Assembly (NCBI GenBank): GCA_900316415.1
Contig: ONCV01000003.1
Coordinates: forward strand, 62,001 to 126,000
DNA length: 64,000 nucleotides
Origin: an uncultured Eubacteriales bacterium
GTDB lineage: Bacteria; Bacillota; Clostridia; Christensenellales; Aristaeellaceae
Reading direction: 5' to 3'
The notes under the pieces were generated by a model. That model was not told the origin of the DNA and did not search any database. It worked only from the letters and a program-made list of their open reading frames with translations. Each line of letters opens with the position of its first letter. The stretch's first letter is position 1. Positions 9,089 to 16,643 of the stretch are shown here, piece after piece. Made by a program: the position numbers and the translations under genes.

Positions 9089-9847
9089 ATGAAAGAAATG
9101 GACAGCACAATCCCGATTCATGAAGAGGAGACCCTGGAAGATCTTCAGCTGGGAGGCCTCCGGCTGATTCAGAAAAAAGATGGTTTTCGGTTCGGAATGG
9201 ATTCTGTTCTCCTGGCGGATTTTGCCCAGGCAAAGCCATCGGACCGGGTGGCGGATTTCGGCTGCGGAACCGGAATACTTCCCCTGCTGATGATCGGGCG
9301 CGGAAAAGGAAAAGAATTCCTGGGAATCGAAATACAGGATCAGATGGCAGAAATGGCGCAGAGGACCGTTCTGCTGAATGGGCTTGAAAACCGGATCCGG
9401 ATCATCCATGCCGATGTCAGTCAGCTTCCGGAGGTCATAGCCCCCTGCAGCGTGGATGCAATTGTCTGCAATCCGCCGTACGGCATCCCAGGCCAGGCCA
9501 TGAAAAATCAGAAGGAGGGCCTGGCCACCGCTAGGCACCAGGATCCCAATACGCTGAACCGTTTCCTGACAACCGCGTTCCGGGTTTTGAAAGGGAAGGG
9601 AAGAATCTTTCTCGTCTACCCGGCGCCTCAGATGTTCAGCCTGATGACCGATCTTCGGAATCATCATCTGGAGCCGAAGCGCTTTCGGATGGTTTATCCG
9701 GATCGGAATCATCCGGCCAACCTGGTTCTTGTGGAAGGCGTCAAGGACGGAAGGCCGCGGCTGCATCCGCTGCCGCCCCTTATCATCTATGAGCAAAATG
9801 GAACCTTGACAAATGAAATGAAGTCCATTTATCATATGAGTGAATAA
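9089..9847 (+). CDS. tRNA1(Val) (adenine-N6)-methyltransferase-like protein (TrmN6/YabB family)
   Basis: SAM-dependent methyltransferase. It has the motif I equivalent V-A-D-F-G-C-G-T-G-I-L-P and the adenine N6-methylase motif N-P-P-Y-G, with the family's upstream D-G-F-R-F-G-M-D-S-V-L-L segment. E. coli TrmN6 methylates A37 of tRNA-Val; Gram-positive relatives (YabB) are less studied, so the substrate is inferred. The frame is open from 9035, but that lies inside the glgA terminator, so ATG 9089 is chosen; it has only a weak ribosome site. Confidence 0.82.
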   Translation: MKEMDSTIPIHEEETLEDLQLGGLRLIQKKDGFRFGMDSVLLADFAQAKPSDRVADFGCGTGILPLLMIGRGKGKEFLGIEIQDQMAEMAQRTVLLNGLENRIRIIHADVSQLPEVIAPCSVDAIVCNPPYGIPGQAMKNQKEGLATARHQDPNTLNRFLTTAFRVLKGKGRIFLVYPAPQMFSLMTDLRNHHLEPKRFRMVYPDRNHPANLVLVEGVKDGRPRLHPLPPLIIYEQNGTLTNEMKSIYHMSE

Positions 9848-9881
9848 ACCGAAGTTTGTTTGTTGCGGAGATGCAGGTTTC

Positions 9882-11108
9882 ATGGATTTGTATGATACCG
9901 TCGTTGTTGGGGCAGGCATGGCGGGACTGACCGCAGCCTGCTGTGCCGCTCGAAAGGGCGAGCGCACCCTGCTGCTGGAGAAGGCGGACCGCCCCGGGAA
10001 AAAAATACTGGCTTCCGGAAACGGCCGCTGCAATCTGATGAACCGGGGCCCTTTGCGGTATTACGGCGACCCTGCCTTTGCCCGTTCTGTCATGGGATGC
10101 GATTACCTGGACCGGCTGACTGAATTCTGGCATGATCTCGGCGTCGTTTTCCGATATGACGCGGAAGGGCGGGGATATCCCGCTACTTTTCAATCTTCCA
10201 CCGTCCTGGAAGCGCTGGTGGCGGAATCATCCAGGGCCGGAGTGCTTCTTCGGACGGGCTCAGGCGTGCTGGATTATACGCCGTCTTCTTCCTACGGTTT
10301 CAATCTCCGCACCGATAACGCTGCGGCGATCTGCTGCCGAAGACTTATTCTGGCCTCCGGCGGGCTTCCCCAGTCCAAACTGGGCGGAAACGACTGGGCA
10401 TGGGCCGGCCTCAATGCCCTGGGGCACCGGATGATACCCGCCCGTCCTGCGCTGGTTTCGCTGAAGGCCGACCGCAGAGCGATTTCCGGACTTGCCGGAA
10501 TTCGTGTCCGATGCAGCATTCGACTCTGCCGAAGCGGGGAGGAGGTCTTTCGAGAGAAGGGCGAAGTCCTTTTTACCGAGGATGGGCTCAGCGGAATCTG
10601 CGCCATGCAGTGCGCACGATTTCTGGAAGGCGGTTCCGGCGAGGTGTTTCTGGATCTTGCGGAAGATCTGTTTCCGGATCAGAACACGCTGCTGGAGGAA
10701 CTGCGGATCCGTCAGCATCGTTTTTCTTCCGAATCCCCGGCAGAACTCCTTCGGGGGATCTGTCTTCCCCGGATGGCCTTTGCCGTCTGCAAGCAGGCCG
10801 GTTTCAGAATGCGTGGAGAAACAAACGGCATGCTGCGCGAGGAGCAGCTGGAGCAGCTTGCCGCCCGGCTTCGTGCCTATTGCGTGCCGATCACCGGAAC
10901 CGATGGCTTTGAACGGGCGCAGGTGATGGCCGGCGGACTGGACTGCGGCCAAATTCGCCCGGACAACCTGGAGAGCCGCCTGATTCCCGGTCTTCATGCG
11001 GCGGGAGAGCTTCTGAACGTGGACGGAGACTGCGGCGGATACAATCTGATGTTTGCCTGCATGTGCGGCATTCGCAGCGGTAACAATGAAAGGGGAGAGC
11101 CGGATTGA
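9882..11108 (+). CDS. HI0933/BaiN-family FAD-dependent oxidoreductase
   Basis: Flavoprotein with an N-terminal dinucleotide fold (V-V-G-A-G-M-A-G near residue 10), the family motif K-K-I-L-A-S-G-N-G-R-C-N, and a C-terminal G-E-L-L-N-V-D-G-D-C-G-G-Y-N-L segment. Members are widespread and mostly of unknown role; BaiN is proposed in bile-acid metabolism of gut clostridia, but sequence alone does not show that here. ATG 9882 is preferred (GGAG 11 bases before, and it gives the usual start directly before the FAD fold); GTG 9840 would overlap the previous gene's end. Overlaps the following TetR gene by four bases. Confidence 0.85.
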   Translation: MDLYDTVVVGAGMAGLTAACCAARKGERTLLLEKADRPGKKILASGNGRCNLMNRGPLRYYGDPAFARSVMGCDYLDRLTEFWHDLGVVFRYDAEGRGYPATFQSSTVLEALVAESSRAGVLLRTGSGVLDYTPSSSYGFNLRTDNAAAICCRRLILASGGLPQSKLGGNDWAWAGLNALGHRMIPARPALVSLKADRRAISGLAGIRVRCSIRLCRSGEEVFREKGEVLFTEDGLSGICAMQCARFLEGGSGEVFLDLAEDLFPDQNTLLEELRIRQHRFSSESPAELLRGICLPRMAFAVCKQAGFRMRGETNGMLREEQLEQLAARLRAYCVPITGTDGFERAQVMAGGLDCGQIRPDNLESRLIPGLHAAGELLNVDGDCGGYNLMFACMCGIRSGNNERGEPD

Positions 11109-11830
11109 TCAAGGGTGACCTGCGCAAGAAACAGATTCTTGAGACAGCGGAGAGTCTGTTTGCGGAACGCGGATATGAATCCACGGGAGTACAGGATATT
11201 CTCAATATTCTGCACCTCAGCAAAGGGAGCTTCTATCATCATTTTGAAAGCAAGGAGCAGGTGCTGGAAACCATCTGTGAAAACCGGGCCCGTCTTGCCG
11301 CGGAGAAGCTTGCCGGTGAAACAGAACCCGACGCTCTCCGAAGGATGGATCAATTGCTGAGCGGAATGATTCCCTTCCAGGGAGAAGGACTGACCTTTCT
11401 TAAAATGATTCTGCCGGTTTTCGTGCTTCCGGAGGGGAAACGAATCCGGGGCGGGTATCAGGAAGCGCTGAAGCGGAACTGGCTTCCCATGGTCTCAAAG
11501 GCGCTGGAGGAAATGATCCGGCAAAAGCAGGGCTTCTCCCTGTACCCTGTCAAAACTGCCGAAATTGCGCTGGACCTGGTGAATGACCTGTGGGATACCC
11601 TGGGAGACGAGATCATCCGCAGCGAAAAGAACAGGAGGGAAATGGCCCAGCCCGGATATCTTCTCACCCTCGTGGAGCCCTATCGTCCTGCGGTGGAAAA
11701 CCTTCTGTCCGCCCCGTATGGATCCCTGGAACTGATGAATCTGGAAAAACTGCAGCAGGTGGTCATGGAGATCCATAACTGGTGGATGCTTGATCCCGGA
11801 ACCCCGGCCGGAGATTCCGGAAAGAAATAA
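11105..11830 (+). CDS. TetR-family transcriptional regulator
   Basis: The N-terminal ~50 residues are a TetR DNA-binding domain: I-L-E-T-A-E-S-L-F-A-E-R-G-Y, then V-Q-D-I-L and L-S-K-G-S-F-Y-H-H-F-x-S-K-E. The rest is a helical ligand-binding domain of unknown specificity. TTG start at 11105 overlaps the flavoprotein stop (ATTGA), with GGGGAG upstream, so the two are translationally coupled; it may regulate that flavoprotein. No clear palindromic operator was identified. Confidence 0.87.
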   Translation: MIKGDLRKKQILETAESLFAERGYESTGVQDILNILHLSKGSFYHHFESKEQVLETICENRARLAAEKLAGETEPDALRRMDQLLSGMIPFQGEGLTFLKMILPVFVLPEGKRIRGGYQEALKRNWLPMVSKALEEMIRQKQGFSLYPVKTAEIALDLVNDLWDTLGDEIIRSEKNRREMAQPGYLLTLVEPYRPAVENLLSAPYGSLELMNLEKLQQVVMEIHNWWMLDPGTPAGDSGKK

Positions 11831-11855
11831 TCATCTGACAAAGGAGGAAAACACG

Positions 11856-12566
11856 ATGAATCCCAATATCCCGACTCCCCACATCAATGCTCCGGAGGGC
11901 GCCTTTGCCGAGACGGTACTGATGCCCGGCGATCCGCTTCGCAGCCAGTTTATCGCTGAAAACTTTCTGGAGAACGCGGAGCTTGTCAATAACGTTCGGG
12001 GCGTTCAGGGTTATACCGGCACCTACCATGGCAAAAGGGTATCCGTCATGGCCAGCGGCATGGGAATGCCCTCCATCGGTATTTATTCCTATGAACTGTT
12101 CAATTTCTATGACGTGAAGAACATCATCCGGATTGGTTCTGCCGGTGCCATGAGCCCGAAGCTGAAGCTGATGGATATCGTGGCCGGCATGAGCGCCTAT
12201 ACGGATTCCCATTTCGGGGATCAGTTCGGTATTCGCGGCAATCTGGCTCCGTGCTGCAGCTACGAACTGCTGCACCGGGCGGTGGAGGCCGGGAAGAAGA
12301 TCGGGAAGGAAATTGTCTGCGGACCGATTTATTCCAGCGACGTATTCTATGACGAGGGAAAGAATTCCGCTGCGCTTCAGAAGCTTGGCGTGCTGGCGGT
12401 GGAAATGGAAAGCGCTGCGCTGTACCTGAACGCGGCGCGGGCCGGAAAAAATGCGCTGTGCATCTGCACAATTTCCGACAGTATCGTCACTGGCGAAAGC
12501 ATGCCCGCGGAACAGCGGCAGATCAGCTTCCGCGAGATGATGAAGATCGCCCTGGAAATCGCCTGA
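11856..12566 (+). CDS. deoD: Purine-nucleoside phosphorylase, DeoD type
   Basis: Hexameric PNP of the NP-I family, cleaving purine (deoxy)nucleosides with phosphate. It has the phosphate-loop M-P-G-D-P-L-R, G-S-A-G-A-M, V-E-M-E-S-A-A-L-Y (ribose contacts) and the catalytic Asp in I-S-D-S-I-V-T-G-E. ATG 11856 is set by AAGGAGG ten bases upstream; the frame extends back into the TetR gene but without a ribosome site. 236 residues, the usual length. Followed by a terminator. Confidence 0.94.
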   Translation: MNPNIPTPHINAPEGAFAETVLMPGDPLRSQFIAENFLENAELVNNVRGVQGYTGTYHGKRVSVMASGMGMPSIGIYSYELFNFYDVKNIIRIGSAGAMSPKLKLMDIVAGMSAYTDSHFGDQFGIRGNLAPCCSYELLHRAVEAGKKIGKEIVCGPIYSSDVFYDEGKNSAALQKLGVLAVEMESAALYLNAARAGKNALCICTISDSIVTGESMPAEQRQISFREMMKIALEIA

Positions 12567-12620
12567 GCGTTCCAGCTTCATCCGGTTTCCAGGGCTCCGA
12601 AGCTGTTTATCGGGCCAGTC

Positions 12621-12649
12621 AAAAGCCCCGGGGTTTCCCGGGGCTTTTT
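12621..12649 (+). terminator. Intrinsic terminator after deoD
   Basis: Twelve-base-pair stem (12621-12632 with 12637-12648), GTTT loop, T-run. The A-rich left side means it could also work for the converging yigZ transcript. Confidence 0.92.
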
Positions 12650-12678
12650 CGCAACGATTCTGTTCTCGTTCTGCCGGA

Positions 12679-13335
12679 TCAGGCCGGAGGCTCCGCTCCT
12701 TCCCCGGAAACAGGCCACGGGGAGTAGGTTTCCCCCTCGGCCAGGCTCTCCAGGGTTCTTCCGGAGCTTTGCTGAAGCCGGTCCAGCACAGACTCCCGAT
12801 CACCCCGCCGCGTCAGCAGGGTAAAGGATACACCGGTTCCAAAGGAAAGATCTTCATAGCGGACCGGAAGATGCTCCAGGGCAAACCGAACGGGATCCCA
12901 TGCGGAATACGGAACCTCGCACAGATCCCGGCATGTCAGCTCCATCCGGACCAGTCCCGCCGCCTGCAGCGCGATCCGACAACCCTGGGTATAGGCCCGG
13001 ACCAATCCGCCCGTTCCCAGCAGAATTCCGCCGAAATATCGGGTTACCACCACGCAGCAGTTCACTGCGTGCTCTGAACGAATCAGGCTCAGAATCGGCA
13101 TTCCTGCAGTTCCCGAGGGTTCTCCGTCATCCGAGTATCGGAGAATTCCTTCGTTTTCTCCGATGACATAAGCCCAGCAGTGATGTCTCGCGTCCCGTGA
13201 GGCCTCCCGTACCTGCCGAAGATGCGCCAATGCTTCCTCTTCCGTGGCGCAGGGCCAGGCTTCTCCGATAAAACGGCTTTTCTGGATGACGATTTCATCC
13301 CGGCCATATCCCGCAACGGTCAGATAGCTGTCCAT
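12679..13335 (-). CDS. yigZ: YigZ/IMPACT-family protein
   Basis: Conserved UPF0029/Impact protein. The N-terminal domain contains K-S-R-F-I-G, A-R-H-H-C-W-A-Y-V-I-G, D-D-G-E-P-S-G-T-A-G-M-P and V-V-V-T-R-Y-F-G-G-I-L-L-G-T-G-G-L-V-R-A-Y, which are the family hallmarks; a smaller ferredoxin-like domain follows. Function in bacteria is unsettled. Starts seven bases after the tyrS stop, so it is probably the third gene of the T-box operon. Confidence 0.92.
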   Translation of the reverse strand: MDSYLTVAGYGRDEIVIQKSRFIGEAWPCATEEEALAHLRQVREASRDARHHCWAYVIGENEGILRYSDDGEPSGTAGMPILSLIRSEHAVNCCVVVTRYFGGILLGTGGLVRAYTQGCRIALQAAGLVRMELTCRDLCEVPYSAWDPVRFALEHLPVRYEDLSFGTGVSFTLLTRRGDRESVLDRLQQSSGRTLESLAEGETYSPWPVSGEGAEPPA

Positions 13336-13342
13336 GTTTTCC

Positions 13343-14569
13343 TTAGCCCAGAAGAATGCGGCAGATGCTCTTCTTTCCCTTCTTCAGCACCGCCCCGTTT
13401 CCGATCTGCTCCGGAGTCAGCACGGCAGAAGGGTCCGTCACCTTCTCCCCGTTCAGGGAGACAGCGTTCTGCGCCATCTGCTTGCGGGCATCATTCTGTC
13501 CGGAACACAGCCCGGCGCGGACGAGGAGGGTGGTGATCCGTCCGTCGGCAGCCAGCTCGTCCGCGGTCACCGTAACGGAGGGAATGTTCGCGGAATCCGC
13601 GGATCCGGAAAACGCAGAGGAAGCTCCTTCCGCGGCCTTTCTGGCCTCCTCTTCCCCGTGAACCAGCTTCGTTACCTCATAGGCCAGCACTTTCTTCGCT
13701 TCGTTGATTTCCGCGCCCTGCAGCGCGCCGAGACGGCGCACCTCGTCCATGGGAAGGAAGGTCAGCAGGGCGAGGCACTTCTGCACATCCTGATCATCCA
13801 CGTTTCTCCAGTACTGATAGAAGGCATAGGGCGTGGTCTTGGCCGGATCCAGCCAGAGTGCTCCCGCCTCGGTTTTGCCCATCTTCCGCCCGTCATGGGT
13901 CAGAAGCAGCTGGAAGGTGCAGGCGAAAGCCTTCTCGCCCAGCTTTCTCCGAACCAGATCCGCGCCGCCCAGCATATTGCTCCACTGATCGTTTCCACCC
14001 ATCTCCAGGCGGCAGCCATACCGATGGAAAAGCTCCAGAAAATCATAGCTCTGCATCAGCATGTAGGTGAATTCCAGGAAGCTGAGGCCGTTTTCCGTGG
14101 CCATCCGCGCCTTGTAGCACTCCGCGGTCAGCATGCGGTTTACGTTGAACATGGATCCGATATCCCGCATGAACTCAATAAAATTCAGATGGCGAAGCCA
14201 GTCCCCATTGTTCACGATGATCGCCTGTCCCTCAGAGAAATCCAGGAAACGGGACATCTGCTTTTTGATACATTCCACATTGTGATCGATGGTCTCGACG
14301 GTCATCATCTTCCGCATGTCGGTTTTTCCGGAAGGGTCTCCGATCATGGCCGTTCCGCCGCCCATCAGCGCAATGGGCTTGTGCCCCGCCCGCTGCATAT
14401 GGGCCATGGCCATAATCGGAATATAGTGTCCGATATGAAGGCTGTCCGCAGTAGGATCAAAGCCCACATAGAAGGTTGTCGGGGATTTGAGCTGCTCGTA
14501 GAGTTCGTCCTCGAAGGTGGTCTGGGCGATAAAGCCACGCTCCTTCAGAATGTCCAGAATGTGTTCCAT
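13343..14569 (-). CDS. tyrS: Tyrosyl-tRNA synthetase
   Basis: Class I synthetase charging tRNA-Tyr. H-I-G-H at residues 45-48, K-M-G-K-T in place of KMSKS, and a C-terminal S4-like RNA-binding domain (R-K-Q-M-A-Q-N-A-V-S-L-N-G). The start at 14569 is set by GGAGAGG about six bases upstream; the frame extends ten codons further without a ribosome site. It lies 80 bases behind an aminotransferase, and no T-box precedes it directly, so it is most likely read from the T-box promoter upstream of the aminotransferase. Confidence 0.95.
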   Translation of the reverse strand: MEHILDILKERGFIAQTTFEDELYEQLKSPTTFYVGFDPTADSLHIGHYIPIMAMAHMQRAGHKPIALMGGGTAMIGDPSGKTDMRKMMTVETIDHNVECIKKQMSRFLDFSEGQAIIVNNGDWLRHLNFIEFMRDIGSMFNVNRMLTAECYKARMATENGLSFLEFTYMLMQSYDFLELFHRYGCRLEMGGNDQWSNMLGGADLVRRKLGEKAFACTFQLLLTHDGRKMGKTEAGALWLDPAKTTPYAFYQYWRNVDDQDVQKCLALLTFLPMDEVRRLGALQGAEINEAKKVLAYEVTKLVHGEEEARKAAEGASSAFSGSADSANIPSVTVTADELAADGRITTLLVRAGLCSGQNDARKQMAQNAVSLNGEKVTDPSAVLTPEQIGNGAVLKKGKKSICRILLG

Positions 14570-14649
14570 GAGTAACCTCTCCTTTTCTTTTTGCTGCAAA
14601 AGGTTCCGGCGCCGGGAAACACGGTCCGGTTCCCTGGTTCTTTCCTGAT

Positions 14650-15834
14650 TTAATGAAGTTCCCCGGAAATCAGGCTCCGGAGCGTATCCATTCCCTGATC
14701 GATCTGTGCCGGCGTGCTGGCGGAGAAATTCAGCCGGAGCGTGTTTTCATGCCCTCCGTCTGCAAAGAAATGTGTTCCGGGCACAAAGGCCACCTTTTTT
14801 TCAATCGCCTTCTTCAGCAGTTCCACAGCCGAGACGCCCTCGGGTAGCTCCGCCCAGAGGAAAAGGCCGCCCTCGGGCTTCGTATAGGAAACTCCGTCCG
14901 GAAATGCTGCCAGATGGGAGAGCATCCGGTCGCACTGCAGGGCATAGTCAGAGGAAATCCGCCGGATATGGTCGGGAAGGAGGTTCTTCCGAAGATACAG
15001 ATCTACGATCGCCTGGTTCAGGTTCGCCGTATGAACGTCGGAGGACTGCTTGCCGATCGTGCATTTCCGGACGATTCCCGCGTCGCCGGCAAGGTAACCC
15101 ACCCGGAGGCCTGGCGAAATGACCTTGCTGAAGGATCCGAGAAAGACCACCCAGCCTTCCTTGTCAAAGGTCTTGATGGGGGGAAGATCCGTGCCTCTGT
15201 ATCTCAGATCCCGGTAAGGATCATCTTCGGCGACAACAACCCCGTATTGATTCGCCAGCTCCGCCACGCGTTTTCTGCGTTCCAGGGACAGGGTGCGCCC
15301 GGTCGGGTTCTGGAAGGTGGGAATGGTATAGAGCATCTTTGGATGCACTTCCCGGAAAAGCTGTTCCAGATGGTCCGGATCCAGACCGTCCCCATCGCTG
15401 CGAACCGGCACCAGTTCCGCCTCGTACAGTTTCATGCACTGCAGATTGCCCAGGAAGGAGGGATTTTCCACGACGATCCGGTCACCGGGATTGATCAGCG
15501 CCTTGCAGAGCAGATCCATCGCCTGGGTCGAACCGGTGACGGGCAGCATCGCCGGAACGTCCAGCCCCAGATGCTCCCGCAGGTAACCCCGCAGGCTTTC
15601 CACAAAGGGGGGATAGCCCTCCGTCGCCCCATACTGCAGCAGCGCCTTGCCGCTGGCGGAAAGGGCTTCCTGCGCCAGCACAGCCACTTGTTCATCCGGC
15701 AGCGCGGAAAGGGAAGGGTTGCCGCCCGCAAAGGAAATCATGCCGGGCTGCGCAATAACCTTGAAGATTTCCCGAATTGCGCTTCCGGAGACATGATCAA
15801 ATCTTCGGGCAAAGGAAAGACTGTCCAGTTTCAT
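14650..15834 (-). CDS. PLP-dependent class I/II aminotransferase, probably aromatic
   Basis: Fold-type I aminotransferase of the 2-aminoadipate/MocR-like branch. It has S-T-Q-A-M-D-L-L, P-T-F-Q-N-P-T-G, A-E-D-D-P-Y-R-D-L-R and the PLP-lysine segment L-G-S-F-S-K-V-I-S-P-G-L-R-V-G-Y. The start is ATG 15834, seven bases after GGGAGG; the nearby ATG 15840 touches the ribosome site. Substrate is not certain from sequence, but the upstream T-box with a probable Tyr specifier and the downstream tyrS suggest transamination of 4-hydroxyphenylpyruvate or prephenate. Confidence 0.85.
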   Translation of the reverse strand: MKLDSLSFARRFDHVSGSAIREIFKVIAQPGMISFAGGNPSLSALPDEQVAVLAQEALSASGKALLQYGATEGYPPFVESLRGYLREHLGLDVPAMLPVTGSTQAMDLLCKALINPGDRIVVENPSFLGNLQCMKLYEAELVPVRSDGDGLDPDHLEQLFREVHPKMLYTIPTFQNPTGRTLSLERRKRVAELANQYGVVVAEDDPYRDLRYRGTDLPPIKTFDKEGWVVFLGSFSKVISPGLRVGYLAGDAGIVRKCTIGKQSSDVHTANLNQAIVDLYLRKNLLPDHIRRISSDYALQCDRMLSHLAAFPDGVSYTKPEGGLFLWAELPEGVSAVELLKKAIEKKVAFVPGTHFFADGGHENTLRLNFSASTPAQIDQGMDTLRSLISGELH

Positions 15835-15851
15835 ACTCATTCCTCCCATCG

Positions 15852-16098
15852 TACAAAAAAAGCCGCCCGCCGGAAGGCGGGGGGCCGCGGTACCACTTCC
15901 ATTCAGTCCGAAAGGCAGAAATGCCCTCCAAACTCTCAAACCGCTGTAACCGGCGGAACCGGACCGTTCCTACCCAGACCCAAAGGCCCTTCAGAACGGA
16001 AGCTACGGGGGGTATATCCGGTGAAATCCGGACTCCTCGCACCAGACGGAGCCTCTCTGAACGGATCTGCGCACCGGCTTCTTCCCATCAAACGCCTT
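15852..16098 (-). promoter_or_regulatory. T-box leader, probable tRNA-Tyr specificity
   Basis: Read on the minus strand, the leader has the T-box motif GTGGTACCGCGG (15885-15900 region), an AGAGAG element in Stem I, and an intrinsic terminator at 15855-15885 (ten-base-pair stem with one mismatch, seven U). The antiterminator bulge TGGT fits a tRNA ending in ACCA. Stem I pairs CCGGTG with CACCGG; just after it the loop reads ATATAC, and TAC (16014-16012) lies six bases before a GTAGC element, the spacing seen in well-known T-boxes. The specifier call fits tyrS in the operon. The specifier is inferred by hand folding. Confidence 0.87.
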
Positions 16099-16104
16099 GA
16101 CAAG

Positions 16105-16132
16105 ATTATATTTCTTCTTCCCGGTTTGTCAA
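16105..16132 (-). promoter_or_regulatory. Promoter of the T-box(Tyr)-aminotransferase-tyrS-yigZ operon
   Basis: Perfect TTGACA and TATAAT hexamers with a 16-base spacer on the minus strand. Confidence 0.85.
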
Positions 16133-16149
16133 GCGCAATTTGAAAATAC

Positions 16150-16178
16150 TTGCCTAAAACCGGAATATCCTGTATAAT
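16150..16178 (+). promoter_or_regulatory. Promoter of yloU-fakA-recG
   Basis: TTGCCT, 17-base spacer, TATAAT on the plus strand, back-to-back with the T-box promoter. Confidence 0.75.
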
Positions 16179-16186
16179 CATCTGGT

Positions 16187-16220
16187 CCTGTGAGAACAGG
16201 CATCCCGGGAATTTCCCGGG
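16187..16220 (+). other. Two tandem hairpins in the yloU 5' leader
   Basis: CCTGT-GAGA-ACAGG (16187-16200) and CCCGGG-AATTT-CCCGGG (16204-16220) lie between the predicted transcription start and the ribosome site at 16232-16238. No T-run. Role unknown. Confidence 0.5.
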
Positions 16221-16247
16221 CTGACAGGATCGGGAGGGATGATTTCG

Positions 16248-16598
16248 ATGGAATGTAAAGTTCAGAATGAACACGGAATGGTCTATATCTCCGAGGATGT
16301 CATGATGAAGGTGGTCGGGTACGCGGCGCTGGAGTGCTACGGGATCGTGGCCATGTGCGGCAAGCGCGCAACGGACGGCCTTGTGGAATGGCTCGGGCGG
16401 GAAAACCTGTCCAAGGGGGTTCAGATTCGCAATGTCGGGGATATGCTGGATGTGGATCTGTTCATCATTGTGGAATACGGCGTCTCCATCGCGGAGGTCT
16501 GCAAAACCATCGTGGACACCGTTCGATACAAACTGGAAGCCATGACCGGCGTGAAGGTCCGAAAAGTCAGCATTTCGGTGGAGGGCATCCGGATCTGA
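16248..16598 (+). CDS. yloU: Asp23/Gls24 family envelope-stress protein YloU
   Basis: Small Asp23-fold protein: N-H-G-M-V-Y-I-S-E-D-V near the start, a central alpha/beta core with V-D-L-F-I-I-V-E-Y-G-V and the C-terminal V-R-K-V-S-I-S-V-E-G segment. ATG 16248 lies nine bases after GGGAGGG; ATG 16239 directly abuts it and is rejected. It precedes the fatty-acid kinase gene, its usual neighbour. Confidence 0.9.
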   Translation: MECKVQNEHGMVYISEDVMMKVVGYAALECYGIVAMCGKRATDGLVEWLGRENLSKGVQIRNVGDMLDVDLFIIVEYGVSIAEVCKTIVDTVRYKLEAMTGVKVRKVSISVEGIRI

Positions 16599-16643
16599 CG
16601 CCGCAATTTACTTTTCACAATGACTGAACGGAGGGACAATCCT

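Noticed and set aside
16021..16030. TTC (Phe) as specifier of the first T-box
   Set aside because: It lies 17 bases from the GTAGC element and within a paired or very small loop; TAC has the right spacing and matches tyrS.
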